Assembly (NCBI GenBank): GCA_963795795.1
Contig: CAWCJS010000034.1
Location: 248,001-312,000, forward strand
Origin: Palsa-504 sp963795795
Lineage (GTDB): Bacteria; Actinomycetota; Actinomycetes; Streptosporangiales; Streptosporangiaceae
Direction: 5' to 3'
DNA length: 64,000 nt
In this document: positions 42,719 to 50,770 of the stretch, piece by piece
Position numbering within the stretch: the stretch's first letter is position 1
Layout: each line of letters opens with the position of its first letter
Translations under genes and position numbers: made by a program
The notes under the pieces: generated by a model
What the model was told of the DNA's origin: nothing
What the model saw: only the letters and a program-made list of their open reading frames with translations
Databases searched by the model: none

Positions 42719-44677
42719 TCAGCCCTCCGATCCCGCGCCGGCCAGGGCGCCGCTGATCACGCCGGCGGGCGGGTTCAGGTCGGCCACGGGCAGGGCGTTG
42801 GGGTCGCCGTACTCGTAGGGACCTGATAGGACCACCGGGATGTGCTCGAAGTTGTCCGGTCGCGGCGGCGAGGAGACCTGCCATTCCAGGCCGCGGGACC
42901 GCCACGGGTTCCCGGTCGCGGGCTCCCGCCAGACCACCGTCGACATCACGAAGTTGATCAGGAAGAGCAGGACCCCGACGCCGAGGACGAACGCGGAGAT
43001 CGACACCCAGTCGTTGATCGTCTGCAGGTTGGTGGCGTACTCGAACACCCGCCGCGGCTGGCCCAGCTCGCCGACCGCGAACAGGGGCATGAACGTCGAG
43101 TTGAACGCGATGAACATGACCCAGAAGTTCCACTTCCCGAGCCGCTCGTTCAGCCTGATCCCCGTCATCTTGGGGAGCCAGTAGTAGAAGCCGCCGAACG
43201 CCGCGAAGATCAGCCCGCCCATGATCGTGTAGTGGAAGTGCGCCATCACGAAAAACGAGCCGTGCGAGGTGACGTCGGCCGGCACGTCGGACAGGACCAC
43301 GCCGGAGATCCCGCCGAACAGGAAGTTGATGTACATACCCAGCGCGAACAGCATGGGCACCGTCAGCCGGATCTTGGCCTTCCAGAGCGTGCCCATCCCA
43401 ACCAGGTAGATGAACCCGGTCGGGATCGAGATCATCTCGGTCGTGAGCATGAACAGCGGCCGCATGTCCGGGTCGATGCCCGAGTCGAACAGGTGGTGCT
43501 GCCAGACGAAGAAGGACAGGATGCACACGCCGAACATGCCGGCCGCCGAGATCTTGTACCCGAACAGCGGTTTGCGGCAGAACACCGGGAGGATCTCTGA
43601 GACCACGCCAAACCCCGGCAGCGCCAGGATGTACACCTCGGGATGGCCGAAGAACCAGAACAGGTCCTGGTACAGGTAGCTGCTCCCGCCGAGCTGGTCG
43701 GTGAAGAACGCTGTCTGCACCGTCCGGTCGGTGATCATCATGTACATCCCGCCGACCAGCACGGGCGCGGCCAGCACGAACAGGAACGACACGGTGAGCA
43801 TCGACCACACGAACATCGGCAGCCGGCTCCAGCGCATCCCGGGCGCGCGGTAGCAGATGATCGTGCAGATGAGGTTGAAGCCGGCCAGGGTGACCGAGAT
43901 GCCCATCAGGCCGAACGCGATGGCATAGCCGTCCATGCCCTCGCCGGCCTGGATGGACAGCGGGGCGTACCCGGTCCAGCCGGTCGGGAACCCGCCGAAC
44001 AGCGTGCTGGAGAGCAGGATGACGTAGGCGCAGGGGGTCAGCCAGAAGGACAGCGCCTCGATCCGCGGGAAGGCGACCCGCTTCGAGCCAATCATGAGCG
44101 GGACCAGGTAGTTCCCGAGCGGCCCGACGATGACCGAGGTCATCATCATCATCATCATCGTGCCGTGCTCGCCCACCACCATCAGGTAGGCGCTGGGCGA
44201 GAGCACGTGGTAGGAGGGCGACAGCAGCTCGGTCCTGATCGCCATCGCGAACAGCCCGCCGGTCAGGAAGTAGGTGATCATCCCGACCAGGTACTGGATG
44301 CCGACCACCTTGTGGTCGAGGGTGTACCTGAAGTACCTGGCCAGGCCGTCGCCCGCGTCCTCGTCTTCGTGCGAGATGGGGCGACCCATCATCTGCTTGA
44401 TCAGGTCGTTGAAGACGCCGAGCCCGATCAGCCAGCCGAGGATGGCGAACAGGTAGCCGAGGACGATCGCCATGTCGAGGTCGTCGGAGGTGCCGACCTG
44501 CTGGTAGCCGCTGCCCAGGAAGTTGCCGAGGAAGTGCCCGAACACGTACCCGATGACCGCGCCGATGATCGCGGTATGCCAGGCCGGGCGGAGCCACCAG
44601 GGCCGCGTCGCAGGCCGGGCGCCAGGTTCGCCTCCGCCGGGGGCCTGAGCGCTTTCCGGCTGGATTTCGATGGCCAT
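42719..44677 (-). CDS. ctaD: cytochrome c oxidase subunit I, divergent, N-terminally extended
   Basis: Heme-copper oxidase subunit I, 652 residues, longer than the usual 530-580. Heme and CuB ligands are visible: His in EHGTMMMMMM, the Glu/Tyr helix WFFGHPEVYILALPGFG, the CuB pair in FFVWQHHLFDSG, and heme His in VMAHFHYTIMGG. Two extra hydrophobic segments (about residues 30-55 and 70-95) precede the first canonical helix (YTLDHKVVGIQYLV). The K-channel Lys expected after IPTG is replaced (IPTGFIYL), and the His-Asp of the Mg site reads His-Gly. A (CAT)n run at 44141-44159 encodes six Met. Downstream of subunit II, upstream of III. Confidence 0.92.
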   Translation of the reverse strand: MAIEIQPESAQAPGGGEPGARPATRPWWLRPAWHTAIIGAVIGYVFGHFLGNFLGSGYQQVGTSDDLDMAIVLGYLFAILGWLIGLGVFNDLIKQMMGRPISHEDEDAGDGLARYFRYTLDHKVVGIQYLVGMITYFLTGGLFAMAIRTELLSPSYHVLSPSAYLMVVGEHGTMMMMMMTSVIVGPLGNYLVPLMIGSKRVAFPRIEALSFWLTPCAYVILLSSTLFGGFPTGWTGYAPLSIQAGEGMDGYAIAFGLMGISVTLAGFNLICTIICYRAPGMRWSRLPMFVWSMLTVSFLFVLAAPVLVGGMYMMITDRTVQTAFFTDQLGGSSYLYQDLFWFFGHPEVYILALPGFGVVSEILPVFCRKPLFGYKISAAGMFGVCILSFFVWQHHLFDSGIDPDMRPLFMLTTEMISIPTGFIYLVGMGTLWKAKIRLTVPMLFALGMYINFLFGGISGVVLSDVPADVTSHGSFFVMAHFHYTIMGGLIFAAFGGFYYWLPKMTGIRLNERLGKWNFWVMFIAFNSTFMPLFAVGELGQPRRVFEYATNLQTINDWVSISAFVLGVGVLLFLINFVMSTVVWREPATGNPWRSRGLEWQVSSPPRPDNFEHIPVVLSGPYEYGDPNALPVADLNPPAGVISGALAGAGSEG

Positions 44678-44703
44678 CTGCTACCTCACTACCTTCCGCC
44701 GCA

Positions 44704-45642
44704 TCATGGCTGCTCAGGATCGTTCGGGTTGTAGTAGCCGCCGCCCGCGCCGGTAAGCCCGAGCTGGACGAGGACCTTGCCGAGCACGGGAACCACGGTC
44801 GGGTCGTAGGTCAGGGCGTAGGGCGGCAGGATCGCGGTGATCTTGGCCAGCTGGGTTTCGCTCTGCTGCGCCCAGGCCTGGAAGGCGGACACCGACATGA
44901 CCTGGCCGGAGTTGTACATGGCGCCGTGCCACAGCCCGCACAGTTCGTCACAGCGCACGATGAAGCTGCCGGTGTGCTGGGGCGTGGTGTAGGCGACGTT
45001 GTTCACGCCGGGGTTCGCGTCGGCTTTCACGCCGAGCTGGTAGGCCCAGAAGTCGTGGATGACGTCGAGTGAGGTGACGTTGAACTGCACGGCCTGATTC
45101 ACCGGCAGCACCAGCTGGGTGGTCTCCATGCCGCCGTACTGCGGGTACCGGTAGGTGAAGGCCCACTGCTGGGCGATGACCTGCACCTGGAGGATGTTGG
45201 AGGTGTTCGGCTTCCAGATCGGCTGCGGGCCCTCGCCGCCGCCCGCGCCCGCCGGGGCGATCAGCTCGTAGGTGCCGAACACCGCGAGCGCGAGCACGAT
45301 CGTGCTCGTCAGGACGATCCAGCTGAGCTGGACCCTCGTGTTGCCGTGAATCGCCGGGCCGTCGGTGTCGTCGCCTTCTTTCGCCCGCCAGAAGGTCAGC
45401 GCGTACCCGAAGTAGATCAGCACGCCGAGGACGACCGGGGTCGCGATGGTGGCCAGGACGGTCAGGTCGAACTGCTGGCCGGAGGCCGAGCTCGACATGG
45501 CTCCCGGCGGCAGGTGCGGACCCCAGACGAAGTAGACCAGCAGGCAGCCGACGAGGCTCGCCACGCCCCAGATGATCGCCAGCCGTACGCCGTCCCGCCG
45601 CTCGGCGGGTGGCCCGGACGGGCTCGCCGATTCCCCGGCCAT
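44704..45642 (-). CDS. ctaC: cytochrome c oxidase subunit II
   Basis: 312 residues. Three hydrophobic stretches near the N-terminus (about residues 20-45, 60-85, 105-128) anchor an outer cupredoxin domain. The full CuA site is visible: His in VIHDFWAYQLG and C-D-E-L-C-G-L-W-H-G-A-M (Cys, Glu, Cys, His, Met). An aromatic patch QQWAFTYRYPQYGG lies before it, as expected for electron entry. Start ATG 45642 shares a base with the stop of the upstream cupredoxin-like gene (TGATG). No lipobox is seen. It accepts electrons from cytochrome c or the bc1 complex and passes them to subunit I. Confidence 0.93.
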   Translation of the reverse strand: MAGESASPSGPPAERRDGVRLAIIWGVASLVGCLLVYFVWGPHLPPGAMSSSASGQQFDLTVLATIATPVVLGVLIYFGYALTFWRAKEGDDTDGPAIHGNTRVQLSWIVLTSTIVLALAVFGTYELIAPAGAGGGEGPQPIWKPNTSNILQVQVIAQQWAFTYRYPQYGGMETTQLVLPVNQAVQFNVTSLDVIHDFWAYQLGVKADANPGVNNVAYTTPQHTGSFIVRCDELCGLWHGAMYNSGQVMSVSAFQAWAQQSETQLAKITAILPPYALTYDPTVVPVLGKVLVQLGLTGAGGGYYNPNDPEQP

Positions 45643-46325
45643 CAGGCATCCACCTCCATTTGCCCGCTCATGTAACCCGGCGTCCCCATCGGGCCGCCGT
45701 TTCCGTCCAGGTAGCCCAGACCACACGGGATGATGCACTGCCAGCGGAACGTCCCGCCCACCTTTGGGGTCATGAAGCTGAACGTGACCACCTCGTGCGG
45801 GCCGCTCGTGCAGGGCGACGTGCCGCACAGGTTGTTGTTCTGGTTCAAGGTGGTCGGCGAGGCGATCGGGACGTTGATGCCCAGGGCCGGCATCGTGAAC
45901 GTGTGCTGGACGTTGCACCCGGACCACGAGTTCAGCTCCGACACTGGGGTGCCGTTCACGTACTCCACGCCGCCAATCGTGCCGGTGACCTGGCCCCAGA
46001 CCGGGTTGCGCAGCGGGGTGCAGCCGTCATAGCCGAGGATGGTGATGTTCACCTTGGTGTTGGCGGGTACCGCGAAGTACGTGGTGTGCACCCACTGCTT
46101 CGTCTTCGGGTCCTGGATGAAGTACGAGACCCAGTCCGGCTTGTTGGTCACCGTGTTCTGCGCGTCGGTCTGCAGCACCACGTTGACCTGACCGTTGCTG
46201 GCGTACGGCGTGTAATTCTCGACCGGCGGGGCGGCGAGGATGATGTGGATGACGACGAACGCAATGCCCGCGACCACCGCCACGAACGCCACCGCCAGAG
46301 TCGTCACGCGAGCCGCAAGTGACAC
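45642..46325 (-). CDS. membrane-anchored cupredoxin-like protein heading the oxidase operon
   Basis: Protein of 227 residues with one N-terminal membrane segment (LAVAFVAVVAGIAFVVIHIIL) and an outer beta-rich domain. A His lies in NVQHTFTMP and, near the end, C-I-I-P-C-G-L-G-Y with Met residues following, placed like the CuA loop of subunit II, but the loop Glu and His are missing and the spacing differs. Extra Cys pairs (CTPL, CNVQ, LCGTSPC) may form disulfides. It starts at GTG with GAGGTGG upstream and is coupled to ctaC. It could be a subunit II-like accessory, a copper donor, or a blue-copper electron carrier; I cannot decide between these. Confidence 0.72.
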   Translation of the reverse strand: MSLAARVTTLAVAFVAVVAGIAFVVIHIILAAPPVENYTPYASNGQVNVVLQTDAQNTVTNKPDWVSYFIQDPKTKQWVHTTYFAVPANTKVNITILGYDGCTPLRNPVWGQVTGTIGGVEYVNGTPVSELNSWSGCNVQHTFTMPALGINVPIASPTTLNQNNNLCGTSPCTSGPHEVVTFSFMTPKVGGTFRWQCIIPCGLGYLDGNGGPMGTPGYMSGQMEVDA

Positions 46326-46892
46326 CGGCTACCACCTCGTTTCTGTGCGACATCCGATGCACACGGTTGCAGAGGCCATCGCTTGCGCCCGTACCAGGCT
46401 GCTGGGAACCGGTGGGCAGCTTCCAGCAGGCAGAAATCCGCAGGCACGATGCCGACTTACGCACCTGATCGTGACGGCGGAAGGTTCGGGGACGCAATAT
46501 TGCGACGCGTGAATGACAAAATTGTCATGCGCCCCGGCGTCAGCGGGCGCGGAACAACCCCGCGACGCCTGCGTAGCGTCCCTCTCGCCCCGGAGGCTGT
46601 GGCTCATGTGGCGGCTGTAGGGGCCCCGCCGCCGCCCGCCGATCGGCCAAGAGCGGATTCCGGGCCACTCGGACATAGTTTGCAATCGATTGTGACACAG
46701 ACCAGTAACAGATACCCTCTGACCGTTACCAGTACTTGACCCGCAGCTGACTCGCGTAGAAACATCGGGGGCCAGGGCACCAACGGTTAGTGAGGACTGG
46801 GGGGGACCCGGTTCCACGACGGCCTGGCCTGGCAGCGGGCGTGGAGCCGCACCACCGCGGAGCGGCAGACGACCATAAGCGGCGAAGAGGCG
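46326..46892. promoter_or_regulatory. divergent intergenic region with operator-like palindromes
   Basis: 567 bp between the cta operon (-) and a response regulator (+), with no supported gene. It holds ATGACAA-AA-TTGTCAT (46513-46528), a 7-2-7 inverted repeat, and the palindrome CAATCGATTG (46683-46692) followed by TGTGACACA. Both are candidate operators for redox or copper control of the oxidase operon or for the regulator. No TTCAT-type paired boxes are present. Confidence 0.45.
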
Positions 46893-47624
46893 ATGACTTC
46901 GCAGGAAGCGGTTCGGGCCACAGTTTCCCAGTCAGGGGACGCGGTTGCCGCGCGGATCCTCGTCGCCGACGACGAGCCGGGCATCCGGTCCTTCATCGGC
47001 CGGGCGCTGGGCGCCGCCGGCTACGCCACCGATTTCGCCGCCACCGGGGCGGAAGCCCTGCAGCGGGCGCGCACCAGCCACTACGACCTGGTCATCCTGG
47101 ACCTGGTGATGCCCGACATGGCAGGCCAGGTGATCCTCGAACGACTGCTGGCCGCGCGCCCGGACCAGGCGGTCCTGGTGCTGTCCTGCCTGGCGGACGT
47201 CGCCGCCAAGGTGGACTGCCTGGAGCGCGGGGCCCAGGACTACCTCACCAAGCCGTTCTCGCTGGCCGAGCTGCTGGCCCGGGTCAGGGTCCGGTTGCGC
47301 GACGGCGCCGCGGACTTGGCCCACGATCGCGGCGGGGAGGTCATCAGGGCCGGGGACCTCACCCTGGACGTCGGGCGCCTGGTGGCCGACATCGGCACCG
47401 GCCCGGTCCCGCTGACCAGGCTCGAGTTCCTGCTGCTCCGCGAGCTGGCGGAACATCCTGGCCAGTCCGTCACGAAGGGGCAGCTGCTGGCGACAGTCTG
47501 GGGGTACGACTTCGACCCCGGCTCGAACGTCGTCGACGTATGCGTGCGGCGCCTGCGGTCCAAGCTCGGCTTCGCCCTGATCAAGACGGTACGCGGTGAG
47601 GGTTATCAGCTCGCCAGGCACTGA
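46893..47624 (+). CDS. OmpR-family response regulator
   Basis: Regulator of 243 residues. Receiver: VADDEPGIRSFIGRAL, phospho-Asp in VILDLVMPDMAG, VLSCLAD in place of the usual LTA, and DYLTKPFSLAE. Winged helix: LTRLEFLLLRELAEHPGQSV and VDVCVRRLRSKLGF, ending KTVRGEGYQLAR. A Cys replaces the usual residue after the switch Ser (LSC). GAAGAGG precedes the ATG. It overlaps the kinase gene by 29 bp and is divergent from the cytochrome oxidase operon, with a thioredoxin-like gene downstream, so redox or respiration control is plausible but unproven. Confidence 0.9.
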   Translation: MTSQEAVRATVSQSGDAVAARILVADDEPGIRSFIGRALGAAGYATDFAATGAEALQRARTSHYDLVILDLVMPDMAGQVILERLLAARPDQAVLVLSCLADVAAKVDCLERGAQDYLTKPFSLAELLARVRVRLRDGAADLAHDRGGEVIRAGDLTLDVGRLVADIGTGPVPLTRLEFLLLRELAEHPGQSVTKGQLLATVWGYDFDPGSNVVDVCVRRLRSKLGFALIKTVRGEGYQLARH

Positions 47625-48777
47625 CGCGGGCCGCTCCAGCCCGCTTTCCGGGTTCGGCAGGTTCGCGGTCAGGCTCAGCTGGCCCTTCAGCCCCGGGTTG
47701 CTCGACGCCGGGTGGGCGGTCTTCTCCGCGATCAACCTGGCGGCGATCCTCGCGTTCCCCGGCTGGGAGACGATCCCGTTCCACTTCATCTGGATCAGCT
47801 TCACGTTGCTGTACGGGTTCCGCACCTGGGCCACCGTGCCGACGCTGTGGGTGCTCGGGGCGGTCATGGCCACCACCGCGGCCGGCATCGGGCTGGACGT
47901 GATGCGCGGGTCGGAGCCCATCGCCGAGCTGACCGAGGTTCCGCTCATGGCCGCGATGTTCGGCGCGATGGTCTGGCACGCCCAGCGGAAGCAGGCCGCC
48001 GAGCAGGAGTCACGGCTGGTCGGCGAGGAGAACGCGCGCCTGCTCGCCACCCAGCGCCGGTTCCTCCAGGACGCCTCGCACCAGCTCCGCACGCCGATCA
48101 CGATCGCGCTCGGTCACGCCGAACTGCTCGCCGGCGGTCTGACCGGACGTCAGGAAGGGCACGACATCCAGGTGGTGCTCGGCGAGCTGAACCGGCTGCG
48201 GCGGATCGCCGAGCGGCTCCTGGTCATCGCTGCCGCCGAGGGCCCGGAGTTCCTGCACCTCGAGCCCGTCGCGCTGGACAGTTTCACCATGGAGATCCTG
48301 CGCCGGTGGCGGCCGACCGCGAACCGCGGCTGGCAGGTCGGCCGGCTGGACAAGGCCACCGTCCAGGCGGACCGGGAGCGGCTCGGCCTGGCCGTCGACG
48401 CGCTGCTCGAGAATGCGGTGCGGCACACCGGCGACGGCGACGTGATCAAGCTGTCGGTCACGGCGGGCCGGGCCGGCGGGCCGGCCCGCATGATCGTGGC
48501 GGACGCCGGCCAGGGCATCCCGGCCGAGTTCCTCGCGCACATCTTCGATAGGTTCCGCAGCGGCGACAGCGGGCACCCCCGCGGGACCGGCCTGGGGCTG
48601 CCTCTGGTCCGCGCCGTGGCCCGGGCCCACGGCGGCGACGTCCTGGTCCGCAGCCGCCCCAACCAGGGCAGCGAGTTCGAGCTGTTGCTGCCCGCGCCTT
48701 CCCCGCCGCTCGCGCTGTCGCCGGCCGCGCCCGCGGGCGGGCAGGCCGCAAATGACACACTGGCACGCAAGCCATGA
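47596..48777 (+). CDS. sensor histidine kinase
   Basis: Kinase of 393 residues, partner of the preceding regulator. The N-terminal third (about 25-125) contains four hydrophobic segments with little outside loop (GWAVFSAINLAAILAF, FHFIWISFTLLYGF, LWVLGAVMATTAAGI, AAMFGAMVW), then a coiled linker and the H box DASHQLRTPITIALGH, N box LLENAVRHTG, DAGQGIPAEFLAHIFDRF and GTGLGLPLVRAVA. A membrane-embedded sensor of this kind suits envelope or redox signals. The start is GTG inside the regulator gene. The thioredoxin-like gene starts 22 bp after its stop. Confidence 0.9.
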   Translation: MRVISSPGTDAGRSSPLSGFGRFAVRLSWPFSPGLLDAGWAVFSAINLAAILAFPGWETIPFHFIWISFTLLYGFRTWATVPTLWVLGAVMATTAAGIGLDVMRGSEPIAELTEVPLMAAMFGAMVWHAQRKQAAEQESRLVGEENARLLATQRRFLQDASHQLRTPITIALGHAELLAGGLTGRQEGHDIQVVLGELNRLRRIAERLLVIAAAEGPEFLHLEPVALDSFTMEILRRWRPTANRGWQVGRLDKATVQADRERLGLAVDALLENAVRHTGDGDVIKLSVTAGRAGGPARMIVADAGQGIPAEFLAHIFDRFRSGDSGHPRGTGLGLPLVRAVARAHGGDVLVRSRPNQGSEFELLLPAPSPPLALSPAAPAGGQAANDTLARKP

Positions 48778-48799
48778 CGCGAGGGCGGTGAGGGGCGGG

Positions 48800-49396
48800 G
48801 TGAATCCGGGCATGAGCCAGCAGACCTGGGCGGGCGCGATCGGCGAGGTGTGGCGGTCGGCGGTCAGGCACAAGCTCGCCGCCGCCTTCGGGGCGCTGTG
48901 CGTAGCGGGCTCGCTGGTCGGCCTCGCCCTGGTCAGCTCGGGTCCGGGGAGGTCGGCCGGACCGGCCGCCGATCCGCCCGCGCCCTCGTTCAGCTTTTCC
49001 GTCCTCGGCCATTCGGCGCAGCGGATCTCGCTCGCCAGCTACGCGGGCCGGCCGCTTATCGTGAACTTCTTCGCGTCTTGGTGCGAGCCGTGCCAGCGGG
49101 AAACCCCGCTGCTGGCGCGGTTCTACCGCACCGAGCACGGCCATGTCGCGCTGGTCGGCCTGGATGAGAACGACGTCCTCAGCCACGCACTGTCCTTCAC
49201 CCGCGCTAAGGGCGTCACCTACCCGGTGGGCTGGGACCCCGAGTTCACGGCCGCATCCGCCTACGGGGTCGGCGGGCTGCCGCAGACCTTCTTCCTCGAC
49301 GCCAGGCACCGCATCGTCGATCGCGTCTTTGGGGCGGTCACGCTCGCCGAGTTGAACAAGGGCATCGCGCTCGCGACGGGGGAGGCGGCCAGTTGA
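48800..49396 (+). CDS. TlpA/ResA-type membrane-anchored thioredoxin
   Basis: Extracytoplasmic thiol-disulfide protein of about 198 residues with an N-terminal membrane anchor (AAFGALCVAGSLVGLALVSSG) and an AhpC-TSA/thioredoxin fold: FFASWCEPCQRETPLL carries the C-x2-C active site, GVGGLPQTFFLDA supplies the cis-Pro. Members of this family reduce apocytochrome c or copper-site cysteines, so a role in maturing the divergently encoded cytochrome oxidase (CuA) is reasonable inference. GTG 48800 has GAGGGGCGG upstream; ATG 48812 is also possible. Its stop overlaps the next gene (TTGA). Confidence 0.87.
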   Translation: MNPGMSQQTWAGAIGEVWRSAVRHKLAAAFGALCVAGSLVGLALVSSGPGRSAGPAADPPAPSFSFSVLGHSAQRISLASYAGRPLIVNFFASWCEPCQRETPLLARFYRTEHGHVALVGLDENDVLSHALSFTRAKGVTYPVGWDPEFTAASAYGVGGLPQTFFLDARHRIVDRVFGAVTLAELNKGIALATGEAAS

Positions 49397-50022
49397 ACGC
49401 CCCGGCCACCACTGACCCCCCGTACGTGCCGATCCGGCACAGCGGCTGGCCGGTCCGCCGCACCCCGCTCTGGCTGCTGGCCGTGGTGGTCCTGCTGGTC
49501 GGCGGGATTGCGCTGACCTCCCTGTCGCACAAGCCCTCGCACACCCAGCAGGCCAACGACCTGAACGCCTACATGAAAGACATGAACGCCGGGATCGAGT
49601 CGTGCGCGGGCGGGGTCACCGAATCGCAGCAGGCGCTGAGCGCAGTAGAGGCCGGCGCGACGGCCGACCTCAAGACGGCCATCAAGCTGGTGAACTTCAA
49701 CGCGGCAAACTGCTCGCCGGCCAACAGCCAGCCGCTGGACGACCTCACTCAGTACCAGGTGACGGAGTCACTGGCCAGCTTCAACCTGCAGCAATGCACC
49801 AACGACTTCGTGACCTGGGCCTTTCCCTACGCCATGCAGGCGCAAGACGACATGGTCAGCGTGCTGACGGCCCAGGGCGCGCCCGCCCGGGCGGCGGCCA
49901 ACGCCGCTCTCGGCAAGGCGCTTGGCCGACTCGACTCCGAGCGCGCGACGATCTACTCGATCCTGCGGTCCGCCGAGCGCGCCGTCTCCGACCAGGCGGC
50001 GCTGCCGAACCTGCCCGGCTAG
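49393..50022 (+). CDS. single-pass membrane protein of unknown function
   Basis: 209 residues. One membrane segment near residues 25-45 (LWLLAVVVLLVGGIALTSL) and an extracytoplasmic, mostly helical domain with paired Cys (ESCAGGV, NCSPAN, QCTND) and a regular pattern of hydrophobics. I do not recognise the family. It starts at TTG overlapping the thioredoxin-like stop, so the two are probably coexpressed, and its cysteines could be substrates of that protein. The stop codon is inside the first unit of a short tandem repeat (50017-50065). Confidence 0.72.
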   Translation: MNAPATTDPPYVPIRHSGWPVRRTPLWLLAVVVLLVGGIALTSLSHKPSHTQQANDLNAYMKDMNAGIESCAGGVTESQQALSAVEAGATADLKTAIKLVNFNAANCSPANSQPLDDLTQYQVTESLASFNLQQCTNDFVTWAFPYAMQAQDDMVSVLTAQGAPARAAANAALGKALGRLDSERATIYSILRSAERAVSDQAALPNLPG

Positions 50023-50065
50023 CCGGGCCGGGCTAGCCCAACCTGGCTAGCCCCCATCTGGCTAC
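50017..50065. repeat. 14-15 bp tandem repeat with palindromic core over a stop codon
   Basis: The palindromic octamer GGCTAGCC recurs at 50017, 50031 and 50045, with GGCTAC at 50060 (periods 14, 14, 15). The TAG of the upstream gene is in the first unit. The array lies between convergent genes. Confidence 0.7.
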
Positions 50066-50070
50066 AGGGC

Positions 50071-50529
50071 CTAGGCGTCCTTCTGCCTGGACTTGCTGGC
50101 CATCCCGGCGACGCCGGTCAGGCCGAAGGCGAGGCCGCCGTGCCACAGGCCGCTGACCACCCCGTGCAGGGCGCCGCCGCCCGTGACCACGGTCAGCACG
50201 AGCGCGATCGCGGCGCACGCGACCGCGGGCAGGATGGCGAAGCGCCACGGGTTGCTTCTGGCCCAGCGGATCGCCCGGCTGGGCCGGGCCCGCCACAGCG
50301 CCCCGGCCGCGGCCACCACGAAGAACGCCACGGCGCCCATGGCCAGGGAGCCGCTCACCGCGCTCAGGCCCAGGCCGCCCCGGATGACGTGCAGGCCTAG
50401 GTCGCCGGCGGCGACGACGCCCCCGGTCAGGACCGCGGCCCCCCACGGCGCGCCCGTAAGGGCCGCGCCGGAAATCGACATCTCCTCACGCTTGGAGAGG
50501 TCTTGATCGTTCTGAGTCGCCGCGGACAT
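50071..50529 (-). CDS. integral membrane protein of unknown function
   Basis: 152 residues with about four hydrophobic segments (AAVLTGGVVAAGDLGLHVI, LAMGAVAFFVVAAAGAL, FAILPAVACAAIALVLTVV, GVVSGLWHGGLAFGLTGVAG). ATG 50529 (MSAATQND) is preferred to GTG 50556 because the extension is Arg-rich and a GGGCAGGGA site lies just before 50529. The basic C-terminus (KSRQKDA) is cytoplasmic. No family recognised. It converges with the unknown protein before it and is divergent from htrA. Confidence 0.65.
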   Translation of the reverse strand: MSAATQNDQDLSKREEMSISGAALTGAPWGAAVLTGGVVAAGDLGLHVIRGGLGLSAVSGSLAMGAVAFFVVAAAGALWRARPSRAIRWARSNPWRFAILPAVACAAIALVLTVVTGGGALHGVVSGLWHGGLAFGLTGVAGMASKSRQKDA

Positions 50530-50770
50530 CTGAATCCCTGCCCTTCGAGCCCTCACGCGATTATCACGTCATATCGCGTCTTGCAGGCAGCGTACCACGG
50601 GTTCGCGCGTGCGCCACCCGCGGCGCGCGCGGGGTGGCGCGGTTCTCAGCGGACTCCTCGCGTCCGCACAGGACCGAAGTACCGGCCGATCGGGGTTCTG
50701 TATGACTACGGTGCTTGCCTGGGGGCAGCAGCGGTCTAGACGTACCCTGGTCTGGTCGAGGGCGAGGACG

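Noticed and set aside
42009..44597. An 862-codon minus-strand frame overlapping ctaD
   Set aside because: Out-of-frame reading of ctaD and ctaE on the same strand; low-complexity Arg/Gly/Pro content, whereas the other frame gives perfect oxidase subunits.
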